DNA from: Thioalkalivibrio sp.
Lineage (GTDB): Bacteria; Pseudomonadota; Gammaproteobacteria; Ectothiorhodospirales; Ectothiorhodospiraceae
Length of the DNA: 34,799 nt
Direction: 5' to 3'
Assembly (NCBI GenBank): GCA_007116035.1
Contig: SKJG01000152.1
Coordinates: forward strand, 1 to 34,799
Positions 8,325 to 16,709 of the stretch are shown here, one piece after another. Every line of letters begins with the position of its first letter. Position 1 is the first letter of the stretch. Position numbers and translations under genes: made by a program. The notes beneath the pieces were generated by a model. The model searched no databases. It was not told the DNA's origin and saw nothing but the letters and a program-made list of their open reading frames with translations.

Positions 8325-8453
8325 TGCCTGTCTCCCTATGGACGAATGTATCCCATTTTGGTCGTGGGCCCCGCACGGAGTTCCCCTCTGCCCGCAGAAC
8401 ACCCCTTGTCCCGACCTCCCGTAGGTCTGGCTGTGGGCCGTACGCGATTTGGC

Positions 8454-8459
8454 TATGAT
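8454..8459 (+). promoter_or_regulatory. candidate -10 box for ibaG
   Basis: TATGAT lies 36 bases before the ibaG ATG in the 171-bp divergent gap shared with ETHE1. The -35 region is poor (CTGTGG about 17 bases upstream), so the call rests on the -10 and its position. No promoter for the ETHE1 side was found. Confidence 0.35.
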
Positions 8460-8495
8460 GCGCGCTTTCGCGCAAACTCTGAAAGGGAGAAGACC

Positions 8496-8735
8496 ATGCA
8501 ATCCAGTGAAGTCGCCGAATTGATTCGTTCCCGCCTGCCCGAAGCCGAGAAGGTCGAGGTCACCGGCGGCGAGGGCAAATTCGAGGCCCTGGTCGTCAGC
8601 CCGATGTTTGCCGACATGAACGCGGTGAAGAAGCACCAGACGGTCTATGCGACCGTTCGTGAAGAGATCGCCAGCGGCGCCGTACATGCCTTGTCCATCC
8701 GGGCGATGACGCCGGAGGAGTACGCGGGATCCTGA
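8496..8735 (+). CDS. ibaG: BolA family protein, IbaG-like
   Basis: This 79-residue single-domain BolA-like protein has the family core EVTGGEGKFEALVVSPMFAD followed by NAVKKHQTVY and VHALSIRAMTPEEY. It is closest in pattern to E. coli IbaG (YrbA), which pairs with monothiol glutaredoxin in iron-sulfur handling. His47 in KKHQ and His64 in VHALSI are candidate cluster ligands. The ATG at 8496 follows a strong AGGGAGA site by five bases, which excludes longer upstream starts. It lies two genes before lipA, an iron-sulfur enzyme, which may be meaningful or chance. Confidence 0.88.
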   Translation: MQSSEVAELIRSRLPEAEKVEVTGGEGKFEALVVSPMFADMNAVKKHQTVYATVREEIASGAVHALSIRAMTPEEYAGS

Positions 8736-8769
8736 CTGCGGCGGTTAGCGACCGGCAGGGCCCGCAGGC

Positions 8770-8774
8770 GGAGG
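8770..8774 (+). promoter_or_regulatory. ribosome-binding site fixing a GTG start
   Basis: GGAGG is followed after eight bases by GTG at 8783. No ATG is available near the N-terminus of the HExxH gene, so this site decides its start. Confidence 0.6.
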
Positions 8775-8782
8775 CCGTCCCC

Positions 8783-9286
8783 GTGCGCGACCACAGCCTG
8801 CACCGCTGTGTACCGGAGCGACTTCCGGCGCTGCGCGCGCTGCTCGCCCGTTTTGGCATCGCTCTGCGGGTGCACCCGGCAGAAGCCGAACTCCCGGGCA
8901 GCTACTGGGGCGACTCGGAAGCGGGTATCGTTGGCCTGCACCTGCATGTGCGCCCGGACACGCCGGTCCATTCGGCCCTGCACGAGGCCTGCCACCTGAT
9001 CTGCATGAACCCGTCCGGCCGTAGTGGCGTGCACACCGATGCCGGCGGCGATGACCTGGAGGAAGCGGCGGTCTGCCGGTTGCAGATTCTGCTGGCCGAC
9101 CACCTGCCCGGCGTCGGCCGCGATGCCCTGATGACGGACATGGACGCCTGGGGCTACAGCTTTCGCCTGGGTTCCACCCGGGCCTGGTTCCTCGACGATA
9201 GCGAAGACGCGGATGCCTGGCTGCGCAACCATGGCCTCGTCGATGCCACGGGCTCGGTGACCTTCCGCCTTCGCGCCGCGCCATGA
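8783..9286 (+). CDS. unknown HExxH protein, possible zinc metallopeptidase-like fold
   Basis: This 167-residue protein has no signal peptide or membrane helix. Its notable motif is HEACH at residues 67-71, followed by a LEEAAVCRLQILLAD helix whose Glu93/Glu94 lies 22-23 residues downstream. That HExxH...E spacing recalls the IrrE/ImmA (DUF955) minimal gluzincin core, although no other similarity is clear. Other probable functional residues are His84 in GVHTDAGGDD and His53/His55 in GLHLHV. The C-terminal half (WGYSFRLGSTRAWFLDD) is probably a beta sandwich or cap. The GTG start follows a good GGAGG site. It lies 47 bp after ibaG and is followed by a hairpin, then lipA. I do not recognise a named family. 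Confidence 0.7.
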   Translation: MRDHSLHRCVPERLPALRALLARFGIALRVHPAEAELPGSYWGDSEAGIVGLHLHVRPDTPVHSALHEACHLICMNPSGRSGVHTDAGGDDLEEAAVCRLQILLADHLPGVGRDALMTDMDAWGYSFRLGSTRAWFLDDSEDADAWLRNHGLVDATGSVTFRLRAAP

Positions 9287-9295
9287 CTCACGAAG

Positions 9296-9324
9296 CCCCG
9301 GCTTGCGAGCGACGCAAGCCGGGG
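9296..9324 (+). terminator. strong hairpin between the HExxH gene and lipA (no T tract)
   Basis: A perfect 11-bp stem (CCCCGGCTTGC with GCAAGCCGGGG) encloses a 7-base loop, nine bases after the HExxH stop codon. Neither strand has a T run behind it, so it is terminator-like at best. It could equally be an RNA-processing or stability element. Confidence 0.4.
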
Positions 9325-9431
9325 AAACCCGACCGTGAGCCGGGCGTCGTGCATGCCCGCGGGCCCGATGGCATAGTGAGGGCCAAGGCCGAACCGGCAA
9401 CGGTCAGGCGCAACACGACAGGGAGCACTGC

Positions 9432-10385
9432 ATGGAGACCCGCAAACGTCCGCAACCGGGCGAAAAGCTTCGGGCCGCCGACAAGGTCGCGCGGATCCCG
9501 GTGAAGATCACGCCGACGGAGCAGCCGCTGCGCAAACCGCGCTGGATTCGGGCGCAGAGCCAGGCAGCCCCGGGCGTGCAGCGGATCAAGCGCATCCTGC
9601 GTGAACAGCGCCTGCATACCGTCTGCGAGGAGGCCAGCTGCCCGAATCTCGGCGAATGCTTCGCTCACGGCACGGCGACGTTCATGATCATGGGCGATAT
9701 CTGTACCCGCCGCTGCCCGTTCTGTGACGTCGCGCACGGGCGCCCGAACCCCCTGGACCCCGATGAACCCCGGCACCTGGCCGAGACGATCCAGGCCATG
9801 GATCTGGCCTACGTGGTCATCACCTCGGTGGACCGCGATGATCTGCGCGACGGGGGCGCGGCGCATTTCGTCGCCTGCATCCAGGCCGTGCGCGGAATGA
9901 ACCCGCAGACGCGTATCGAGATCCTGGTTCCGGACTTCCGGGGCCGCATGAAGACCGCCCTGGAGATCATGCACGCAGCACCGCCGGACGTCTTCAACCA
10001 CAACCTGGAGACCGTGCCGCGCCTGTATCGCAAGGCGCGACCGGGTTCCGATTACGAGTGGTCGCTGGACCTCCTCGAAGCCTTCCGCGCGCAGCACCCG
10101 GGCGTCCCGACCAAGTCCGGACTGATGCTGGGGATCGGCGAGAGCCGGGGCGAACTGCTCGAAGTCCTGCAGGACCTGCGCGCGCATGGCTGCGAGATGC
10201 TCACCCTGGGCCAATATCTGCAACCCAGCCGCCACCACCTGCCGGTGGAGCGTTACCTGGACCCGGAAGAATTCGACGAACTGGCCCACCGGGCACGCGA
10301 AATGGGCTTTCGCCAGGTCGCCAGCGGCCCGATGGTCCGGTCGTCCTACCACGCCGACCAGCAGGCACGCGAGATCGTGGCCTGA
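9432..10385 (+). CDS. lipA: lipoyl synthase
   Basis: This 317-residue radical-SAM enzyme inserts two sulfurs into protein-bound octanoyl chains to make lipoyl cofactors. The auxiliary [4Fe-4S] cysteines are Cys65, Cys70 and Cys76 in [12 protein letters not shown]; the radical-SAM cysteines are Cys91, Cys95 and Cys98 in CTRRCPFC. The C-terminal RSSYHAD contains the conserved serine that ligates the auxiliary cluster. Length fits the family (E. coli 321). It converges with lipB, with only 15 bp between the two stop codons, so both steps of lipoate synthesis are encoded here on opposite strands. The 145-bp upstream gap contains a hairpin but no clear promoter. Confidence 0.97.
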   Translation: METRKRPQPGEKLRAADKVARIPVKITPTEQPLRKPRWIRAQSQAAPGVQRIKRILREQRLHTVCEEASCPNLGECFAHGTATFMIMGDICTRRCPFCDVAHGRPNPLDPDEPRHLAETIQAMDLAYVVITSVDRDDLRDGGAAHFVACIQAVRGMNPQTRIEILVPDFRGRMKTALEIMHAAPPDVFNHNLETVPRLYRKARPGSDYEWSLDLLEAFRAQHPGVPTKSGLMLGIGESRGELLEVLQDLRAHGCEMLTLGQYLQPSRHHLPVERYLDPEEFDELAHRAREMGFRQVASGPMVRSSYHADQQAREIVA

Positions 10386-10400
10386 TCGCGGCGTATCGGA

Positions 10401-11114
10401 TCAGCGTTCGCTGACCCGAGCCAGCATCCTGACCAGTGGCTCGGGCAGGGTGTGCACGGGTTCGAGAACACAGCCCAGACGGCCCGCAAGACGCTCTTCC
10501 AGCAGCGCCGCGACCTGGTCCGGATCGCTCCCGACGCCCAGTGCGAACAGGGAGGTACTGGCTAGCCCGGGATAGCCACAGGCGTCCATGCGCGCGAATT
10601 CCGCAAGCCGTGGACGCACGTTCAGCGCCAGCCCATGCATGCTGCAGCCATTGCGTACGCGCAGCCCCAGCGCAGCGATCTTGGCGCCATCGACGTAAAC
10701 GCCCGGTGCGTCGGCGCGAGCCTCCGCCAGGATGCCAAAACCGGCCAGGGTGTCGATGACCGCTCCCTGCAGCAATTCCACCAGCCCCCGGACGCCCAGG
10801 CGGTGACGGCGCAGGTCGAGCAGAACGTACAGAACCACCTGCCCCGGGCCGTGAAAGGTGACCTGTCCGCCACGATCGACACGGATCACCGGGATCGCGG
10901 CTGGCGCCAGGAGGTGTTGTGGGCGCGCATTGCGGCCGAGGGTGAAGACCGGCGGATGCTGTACGCGCCACAGGGCGTCCACGCCTTCCGCACCGCGTTC
11001 TCGCAGATGCAGCTGCATCGCCCGCCAGACCGGCACATAGGGCTGCAGTCCCAGGCGATAGCTGCGAAGAATCCCGGACGCCGTTTCCGACTCAGACGGC
11101 GTGTGGTCGGACAC
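10401..11114 (-). CDS. lipB: lipoyl(octanoyl) transferase
   Basis: This protein of about 237 residues transfers octanoyl from acyl carrier protein to lipoyl domains, producing the substrate of LipA. Signatures are RGGQVTFHGPGQ at residues 81-92, Lys145 in GAKIAALGLRVRNGCSMHG, and the acyl-thioester Cys179 in DACGYPG. A GTG at 11114 shares one base with the ybeD stop (TAGTG) and is the preferred start. An ATG at 11141 would add nine residues and overlap ybeD more. A small TCAGCG/CGCTGA palindrome covers its stop codon at 10401-10414. It is the last gene of the minus-strand envelope cluster. Confidence 0.94.
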   Translation of the reverse strand: MSDHTPSESETASGILRSYRLGLQPYVPVWRAMQLHLRERGAEGVDALWRVQHPPVFTLGRNARPQHLLAPAAIPVIRVDRGGQVTFHGPGQVVLYVLLDLRRHRLGVRGLVELLQGAVIDTLAGFGILAEARADAPGVYVDGAKIAALGLRVRNGCSMHGLALNVRPRLAEFARMDACGYPGLASTSLFALGVGSDPDQVAALLEERLAGRLGCVLEPVHTLPEPLVRMLARVSER

Positions 11115-11383
11115 TAGAGCACCATGCGCACCCGGGCGCATTGTCCCAGCGCCCGATAGAGCGTGTCGACCTGCTCCTGACTGGTCGCCGTCAGGGTGAT
11201 GGTCACGCCCACGTACTTCCCGCCCCGGGACGCGCGGTGGACGATGTCGACCGCATCGCGCTCGGGCAGGTGCCGCGCGATGCAGGCCTCGACATCCGCG
11301 AAGAATTCGGCATGTGCCTCGCCCATGACCTTGATCGGGAACCGGCACGGAAACTGAAGCAGCGTCTCGCGTTCCTCAGTCAT
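11114..11383 (-). CDS. ybeD: YbeD/DUF493 family protein
   Basis: This 89-residue small ACT-like-fold protein (E. coli YbeD 87) has the family features LLQFPCRFPIKVMGEA, then the SRGGKYVGVTITLTATSQEQ beta hairpin and a final YRALGQCARVRMVL strand. YbeD homologues are commonly encoded beside lipB. The function is unknown; a small-molecule-sensing role has been suggested from the fold. It overlaps the transaminase gene by eight bases upstream and shares one base with the lipB start, so all three are probably translationally coupled. Confidence 0.92.
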   Translation of the reverse strand: MTEERETLLQFPCRFPIKVMGEAHAEFFADVEACIARHLPERDAVDIVHRASRGGKYVGVTITLTATSQEQVDTLYRALGQCARVRMVL

Positions 11384-12248
11384 GCGCGACCTCGTTCCCC
11401 GGAACGCGCATCGCCCGGTCGCGCGCCTGCCGATACTGGTCCAGGGCCTCACGCCAGACGGGACCCGGTTGACCGTCACCGAAAGGCTGTCCATCGAGCC
11501 GCGTGACGGGAAGCACCTCCTTGGTCGAGCTGGTCAACCAGATCTCGTCCGCCGCGCGCAGTGCGCCCTCGGGCACCGGCTCCTCCCGGCAGTCCCACCC
11601 CCTGGCGCGCAGCACCCCCAGCAGGAAGTCACGGGTGATGCCCGGCAGGATCGCAGGACCCAGCGGCGTGGTGTACACCACGTCGTTCGTGACCACAAAG
11701 ACATTGCTCGCGGCCCCCTCGGTGAGCAGACCGTCCCGCAACAGGATCGCCTCGACCGCGGCATGATCGGCGGCCTGCTGCCGGGCCAGGACGTTTGCGA
11801 GCAGGGCCACCGACTTGATGTCGCAACGGCCCCAGCGTTGATCCGGGGCGGTGATTGCGCTGACTCCGGCCCCGGCCACGGTGGGCCCCTGCGGCGCAAT
11901 CGGACTCACCATGGCGAACACGGTCGCCGTCGCATGCCCTGGAAAGGCGTGATCACGCGGGGCCACGCCCCGGGTGACCTGCAGGTAAACCGACCGGTCG
12001 CCGCCCGGGTTTTCCCGCAAGAGGCGTTCCAGCATCACCGACCAGCCACCACCGGGGATCGGATCGGGAAGGCGGATGGCGGCGAGCGACCGCCCCAACC
12101 GCTCGAGGTGCGCATCGAGCAGGAACAGCTTACCGCCATAACTCGGGATGACCTCGTAGACACCGTCCCCGAACAGGAAACCCCGATCCAGCGGCGAGAT
12201 GCAGGCCTGCTCGGGCGGCAGGTACTCGCCGTTCAGGTACGCGATCAC
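11376..12248 (-). CDS. D-amino-acid transaminase-like PLP enzyme (class IV)
   Basis: This 290-residue class IV aminotransferase (the D-alanine/branched-chain/ADC-lyase fold) has SPLDRGFLFGDGVYEVI near the N-terminus, the PLP lysine as Lys145 in RCDIKSVALL, and TEGAASNVFVV and GITRDFLL in the second domain. Its position between dacA and ybeD-lipB suits a D-amino-acid transaminase supplying or recycling D-Ala or D-Glu for peptidoglycan. A branched-chain or 4-amino-4-deoxychorismate lyase role cannot be excluded from sequence alone. Its ATG lies six bases after the dacA stop codon, and it overlaps ybeD by eight bases. Confidence 0.85.
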   Translation of the reverse strand: MIAYLNGEYLPPEQACISPLDRGFLFGDGVYEVIPSYGGKLFLLDAHLERLGRSLAAIRLPDPIPGGGWSVMLERLLRENPGGDRSVYLQVTRGVAPRDHAFPGHATATVFAMVSPIAPQGPTVAGAGVSAITAPDQRWGRCDIKSVALLANVLARQQAADHAAVEAILLRDGLLTEGAASNVFVVTNDVVYTTPLGPAILPGITRDFLLGVLRARGWDCREEPVPEGALRAADEIWLTSSTKEVLPVTRLDGQPFGDGQPGPVWREALDQYRQARDRAMRVPGNEVAHD

Positions 12249-12254
12249 AGCCGG

Positions 12255-13505
12255 TCAGAACGGCCAGGCGGAACGGATTGCCAGCGCCGCACTGTCCCAG
12301 AGCCAGCGGAACACGCCGCCGGAGTCGACTTCCTCCAGCGCCACCAACGGCTGCCGCGCCAGCACCTCCCCGCGCAGGGTCACAATGACCTCACCCAACG
12401 CGTCACCGGCCGCAAGCGGCGCCATGTGGGGTCCGTGGAGCTCCATGCTGGCCTCCAGATGGTCACCCTGACCCTGGGGCAGCACGACCCAGAAGGGTTC
12501 GGACAGCCCTGCGGCGACCGTGGTGTTCCCGCCCTTGTAGACGCGCGGTTCGCTCAGCACGGCGCCAGCCTCGAACAGCTTGCGTGACTCGAAGAAACGG
12601 ATGCCCCAGTTGATCAGGGCCTGGGATTCGTTGGCGCGGATGATGCCCCCACGCTGATGGTTTGGCGCGTCGATCCCCATGACGACGGCGATCAGGCGTC
12701 GCTCATTGCGCTTCGCCGACGACACGAGGTTATACCCCGCGGCCGAGGTCCAGCCCGTCTTCAGGCCGTCGAAGCTCTCGTCGCGCCAGAGCAGAAGGTT
12801 CCGGTTGGACTGCTCTATATTATTGTATTTAAAAGACTTCTCACTGTAATATTTATAGGCGTCGGGAAAATCCCGAATCAGTGCGCGGGCAAGCCGGGCC
12901 ATGTCCGCGGGGGTGGTGTACTGCGCCTCATCGCTGGGCAAGCCGTGCGGGTTGGTGAAGTACGACCGACTCATCCCCAGGACCCGGGCCTGCGCGTTCA
13001 TCAGATCCACGAAGGCCCCTTCGGAGCCCGCCACGAGTTCGGCGAGGGCGGTCGATGCATCGTTGCCCGACTGCACGATCATGCCGCGCAGCAGATCCTC
13101 GACCCGCACCTGCTCGCCCACCTCGATGAACATCCGCGAGGCCCCCTGCATGCCGGTGCGCCAGGCACGCTCGCTGATCGTGACCTTATCGTCGAGGTTG
13201 AGTTTCCCCGACTTGATCTCGCCGAAGACCACGTAGGCCGTCATCAGCTTGGTGAGGCTCGCCGGCTCCCGCTCCATGTCCGGATCCAGGGCGGCAATGG
13301 GCAGACCGGAATCGAAGTCGATCAGGATGTAGCTCTTCGCCGTGATGTCCGAGGGCGGCTGCGGGACCACACCGAGGGAGGCGATCCCAGTCGCGCCGGG
13401 GGTCGGCAGGGTCGGCAGCGTCGGCGTCTGGGCCAGCGCCGGCAGCGATGGCAGAAACAGGGCAAATGCAAGAGAGACGAGCAGGAATGCGAAGGGCTTC
13501 TTCAT
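12255..13505 (-). CDS. dacA: D-alanyl-D-alanine carboxypeptidase (PBP5/6 family)
   Basis: This 416-residue periplasmic serine carboxypeptidase trims pentapeptide stems. A signal peptide of about 25 residues ends at PALAQ. A short Pro/Thr-rich linker follows, then the catalytic motifs: SLTK with Ser83 and Lys86, SGN at 146-148, and KTG at 249-251. The C-terminal PBP5 beta domain follows. The final ALAIRSAWPF stretch is the likely amphipathic membrane anchor. One local oddity is that codons for residues 217-230 are only about 17% GC (12816-12857) within an otherwise GC-rich gene. It lies between rlpA (93 bp upstream) and the transaminase gene (six bp downstream). Confidence 0.96.
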   Translation of the reverse strand: MKKPFAFLLVSLAFALFLPSLPALAQTPTLPTLPTPGATGIASLGVVPQPPSDITAKSYILIDFDSGLPIAALDPDMEREPASLTKLMTAYVVFGEIKSGKLNLDDKVTISERAWRTGMQGASRMFIEVGEQVRVEDLLRGMIVQSGNDASTALAELVAGSEGAFVDLMNAQARVLGMSRSYFTNPHGLPSDEAQYTTPADMARLARALIRDFPDAYKYYSEKSFKYNNIEQSNRNLLLWRDESFDGLKTGWTSAAGYNLVSSAKRNERRLIAVVMGIDAPNHQRGGIIRANESQALINWGIRFFESRKLFEAGAVLSEPRVYKGGNTTVAAGLSEPFWVVLPQGQGDHLEASMELHGPHMAPLAAGDALGEVIVTLRGEVLARQPLVALEEVDSGGVFRWLWDSAALAIRSAWPF

Positions 13506-13598
13506 CGATTGGTCAACCTGAACATGGGGCGGTGAGAAAGGGGTAACAGAGTTCGAATCCCGCGCAGGGATCCGTTGGTGGAACAGGAGTGGGAGCGG

Positions 13599-14495
13599 CT
13601 AGTCAATCACGATCCGGTAGTCCTCCAGTGCTGCCTGCTGCAGTCTCTCCTCGACGTCACGTACCACCGAGGGGTCTTCCAGGGGGCCGATCCGTACCCG
13701 GTGCAGCGGGCTCCCGGAGGTGGAGGACAGGGTGGTGACCCGCACCTTGGCAAACCCGAGGCTGTGTAGATCGTGCTGGACCCGTTCCGCCGCACTGCGG
13801 TCGGCAAAGGCACCCACCTGAACGAAGCGCGGCTCGATCCCGGCGCTGTCCCGCTGTTCCGGTAACGGACTGTCGACGGCTCCGGTTCCGGCAACCCGCA
13901 GGGGTCGAGCCTCCTCCTCGGTCGGGCCGACCACGCGGATATGCACCGGGGCAACGCCCTCATCCACCATACCGATCCGGTGCGCTGCCGCGTAGGAGAG
14001 ATCGATCACGCGTCCACCGACGAACGGACCACGGTCGTTCACACGCACGACGACGCGCTTGCCGTTGTCCAGGTTCGTGACTTCGACATAGCTTGGCAGG
14101 GGCAACTGCCGATGCGCCGCGGTCATCGCGAACATGTCGTAGGGCTCACCGCTTGACGTGCGACGACCATGGAACTTGGTGCCGTACCAGGATGCGAGGC
14201 CACGCTGTTCAAAACCGTCACTGGACACCAGCGTCCGGTAGCGCTGTCCGAAGACTTCGTATTCCGGCGGGTTCCCGTAGCGGCTGGGTGGCTCGAATCG
14301 CGGCACAGCATCGGGAATCGATGCCAGGTCGGGCGGGATAGACGAGGGGTGCCCATCCACCTGCCTCGACCTGTCCGGACTGCTGCCACAGCCCACGAGC
14401 ACCACGAGCAGGGAGGCCAGCAGGAACCCGGCCACCCCCAGTGCAGCCGCGATGCGCTCGCTGCTCCAGACAAAGCGATGCCGGGCGCCTCTCAC
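13599..14495 (-). CDS. rlpA: septal-ring lytic transglycosylase/lipoprotein RlpA
   Basis: The 298-residue product starts at GTG 14495 behind a GGGGGG-type site. It has an N-terminal signal with lipobox LVGC (Cys36), so it is an outer-membrane-bound lipoprotein. The double-psi beta-barrel domain runs from GLASWYGTKFHGRRTSSGE through TAAHRQLPLPSYVEV to VRVNDRGPF, then RVIDLSYAAA. The C-terminal ~75 residues (RFVQVGAFADRSAAERV) form a SPOR domain that binds denuded septal glycan. In Pseudomonas, RlpA is a lytic transglycosylase acting on naked glycan. It lies in the usual mltB-rlpA-dacA order, 58 bp after mltB. Confidence 0.95.
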   Translation of the reverse strand: MRGARHRFVWSSERIAAALGVAGFLLASLLVVLVGCGSSPDRSRQVDGHPSSIPPDLASIPDAVPRFEPPSRYGNPPEYEVFGQRYRTLVSSDGFEQRGLASWYGTKFHGRRTSSGEPYDMFAMTAAHRQLPLPSYVEVTNLDNGKRVVVRVNDRGPFVGGRVIDLSYAAAHRIGMVDEGVAPVHIRVVGPTEEEARPLRVAGTGAVDSPLPEQRDSAGIEPRFVQVGAFADRSAAERVQHDLHSLGFAKVRVTTLSSTSGSPLHRVRIGPLEDPSVVRDVEERLQQAALEDYRIVID

Positions 14496-14553
14496 GACCG
14501 ACCCCCCGGAAGTCCACCGACCGGCGTGGACCGGATTTCGCCTGAGCCACGGT

Positions 14554-15594
14554 TCACTGCCGCAGCGCCTCCGTCAACTGGTGGACTGCCATCGCGTACA
14601 GGGGACTGCGGTTGTAGCGGGTGATCACATAGAAGTTGGGGTAGCCAAGATAGAACTCGGGACCGTCGCTGCCCTCCAGACGGATCAGGGAGAACCGGCC
14701 GTCCGCCGGCACGACCTCGGTCGGGAACACGCCGTGCTCCGCCAGTTCGGCCAGCGAGAAGCGGGCCTGGTAGCCGCCGCCGAGCAGGGCCTCGTACGCG
14801 TCGCCGTCGGCCCGGGCACCCGCGACGACCGGCTCGCCCGTCTGCCAATGGTGTTGGCGAAAGTAGTTTGCAACGCTTCCGATCGCATCGGCCCAGGAGT
14901 TGATCAGGTCACGACGGCCATCGTCATCGAAATCGACCGCGTATGCCCGGTAGCTGGAGGAGATGAACTGACCCCGACCCATCGCACCGGCATAGGATCC
15001 CCGGGTCTCGCGCAGATCCAGCGCCTCTTCCTGCACCAGTTGCAGGAAGTGTCCCAGCTCGCTGCGGAAAAAATCCTGCCGCGGCGGATAGTCGAAGCCC
15101 AGCGTGACCAGGGCATCGACGACCCGGAAGCTGCCCAGGTTGCGACCATAGTTGGTTTCCACGCCGATGATCGCCGCAATCAGCTCCTGTTCGACGCCAA
15201 AGGCCTCCTCGGCGCGCTCGAGCCAGAAGGCCTCCTCGTCCATGAACACCAGGCCTCGCTCGATGCGCAGGTCATTCACGAAGATCGGCCGGTAGTCCTT
15301 CCAGGGCCGCGCCTCGGCGGGACGTGAGATCAGGTCGAGGATGCGCTGCTGGGGTTCGACGTCCTCGAACAGTTCCTCCAGCAGGGCACGGTCCATCCCC
15401 TCGGCGACGCGCTCGTCGATGAAGTCCTGCACCTCGGGACGCTCGAGATATGGTGGGTCCCCGGCACGAAACTCGGATTGCGAGACGGCCACCCCCGGCA
15501 GGGAGCATGCCCCAAGTAGCACGATCAGCAGGCCATGGGCGCATGCATGCAGAAGAACGCGGCCCGTGGCGATACGCGGGGGGGTGCCAGTCAT
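14554..15594 (-). CDS. mltB: membrane-bound lytic murein transglycosylase B
   Basis: The 346-residue lipoprotein cleaves the glycan strand to form 1,6-anhydromuramyl ends. The lipobox LGAC puts the lipidated cysteine at residue 30. The catalytic Glu146 lies in IIGVETNYGRNLG. GAMGRGQFISSSYRAYAVDFDDDG matches the MltB core, including the Asp-rich loop that resembles the calcium-binding site of Slt35. The ATG overlaps the rodA stop codon as ATGA at 15591-15594, which excludes a long open extension upstream in this frame and suggests translational coupling. Confidence 0.96.
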   Translation of the reverse strand: MTGTPPRIATGRVLLHACAHGLLIVLLGACSLPGVAVSQSEFRAGDPPYLERPEVQDFIDERVAEGMDRALLEELFEDVEPQQRILDLISRPAEARPWKDYRPIFVNDLRIERGLVFMDEEAFWLERAEEAFGVEQELIAAIIGVETNYGRNLGSFRVVDALVTLGFDYPPRQDFFRSELGHFLQLVQEEALDLRETRGSYAGAMGRGQFISSSYRAYAVDFDDDGRRDLINSWADAIGSVANYFRQHHWQTGEPVVAGARADGDAYEALLGGGYQARFSLAELAEHGVFPTEVVPADGRFSLIRLEGSDGPEFYLGYPNFYVITRYNRSPLYAMAVHQLTEALRQ

Positions 15595-16709
15595 CGATTC
15601 ACCAGTCGTTGTTGAGAATGAATGCCCATCAGGATACCGAAGCCCACCATGAGCGTCACCAGCGAAGTGCCTCCGTAGCTGACCAGGGGCAGGGGCACCC
15701 CGACCACCGGCAGCATCCCGCTCACCATCCCGATATTGACCACCATGTACACGGCGAAGGTCAGGCTGATGCTCCCGGCGACCAGGCGCGAGAAGCGGTC
15801 CTGCGCCAGCGCAGCGATCCACAGGCCGCGCGCGACGATCAGGAAGTACAGTGCCAGCAGCACCGCGATGCCGACGAAGCCGAATTCTTCCGCATAGACG
15901 GCAAAAACGAAGTCCGTGGAACGCTCGGGCAGAAACTGCAATTGCGACTGGGTCCCGTTCAGCCAACCCTTGCCATACAGACCGCCCGATCCGATGGCGA
16001 TCTTCGACTGGATGATATGATAACCGGCGCCCAGGGGATCGGACTCCGGGTTGAACAGCGTCAGGACGCGCTGACGCTGGTAGTCGTGCATCTGCGACCA
16101 CAATAGGGGAACCGCCGCAGCGATGGCGAGGCCCAGGCCCAGGAACCAGCGCCAGCTCAGCCCGGCGAGAAAGACCACGAGCAAGCCCGCCGCGCCGATC
16201 AGCAGTGCCGTACCCAGGTCGGGCTGTCGCATGACCAGCAGCACCGGCACGACGATCAACACGCTGATCACGAGCAGGTCGAGCAACCGCGGCGGTGCGT
16301 TGCGCAGAGACAGGTACCAGGCCACCATCAGCGGCATTGCGAGCTTCATGATCTCCGATGGCTGAAAGCGGATCAGTCCGAGGTCCAGCCAGCGGCGCGC
16401 ACCCTTCCCGATATCGCCCACCTGCATCACCGCGATCAGCATGCCGAGACCCAGCAGAAACAGCCAAGGCGCCCAGGCCCGCAGCGTCGACACCGGAACC
16501 TGGGCAAACAGCAGCAAGGCGAAGAGCCCGACTGCGATGCGGCCCGACTGCCGCTGCAGCGCCGCGATACTTTCCCCCGTGGCGCTGAACAACACCACCA
16601 GGCCGATGGCCAGAAGGATGCCGATCAGCACGAGCAATGTGCCGTCGAGGCGGAGGCTGCGCAGGATCCACTGCGAAGGCGTGAGCTCGCGCCCGGTGAC
16701 GCTGATCAC
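15591..16709 (-). CDS. rodA: peptidoglycan glycosyltransferase RodA
   Basis: This 372-residue SEDS-family polytopic membrane protein polymerises lipid II for side-wall growth together with PBP2. About ten hydrophobic segments are visible. Signatures include LIRFQPSEIMKLAMPL, RQPDLGTALLI, a large periplasmic loop with GAGYHIIQSKIAIGSGGLYGKGW, and FLPERSTDFVFAVYAEEFG, which contains the conserved SEDS Asp and Glu. The C-terminal GVPLPLVSYGGTSL is also diagnostic. The GTG start overlaps the mrdA stop codon as GTGA (16706-16709), so PBP2 and RodA are translationally linked. Confidence 0.97.
   Translation of the reverse strand: MISVTGRELTPSQWILRSLRLDGTLLVLIGILLAIGLVVLFSATGESIAALQRQSGRIAVGLFALLLFAQVPVSTLRAWAPWLFLLGLGMLIAVMQVGDIGKGARRWLDLGLIRFQPSEIMKLAMPLMVAWYLSLRNAPPRLLDLLVISVLIVVPVLLVMRQPDLGTALLIGAAGLLVVFLAGLSWRWFLGLGLAIAAAVPLLWSQMHDYQRQRVLTLFNPESDPLGAGYHIIQSKIAIGSGGLYGKGWLNGTQSQLQFLPERSTDFVFAVYAEEFGFVGIAVLLALYFLIVARGLWIAALAQDRFSRLVAGSISLTFAVYMVVNIGMVSGMLPVVGVPLPLVSYGGTSLVTLMVGFGILMGIHSQQRLVNR

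Noticed and set aside
10415-11348. Longer lipB start at 11348
   Set aside because: It would overlap nearly all of ybeD, and the added residues have no LipB similarity.
13545-13575. GAGTTCGAATCCCGC, resembling a tRNA T-arm, between dacA and rlpA
   Set aside because: No acceptor, D or anticodon arms can be found around it on either strand. It is a chance match or at most a tiny remnant.
14554-16671. Long in-frame extension of mltB to 705 codons
   Set aside because: The extra 359 residues are out-of-frame rodA sequence. The ATG at 15594 with a signal peptide and ATGA overlap is the real start.
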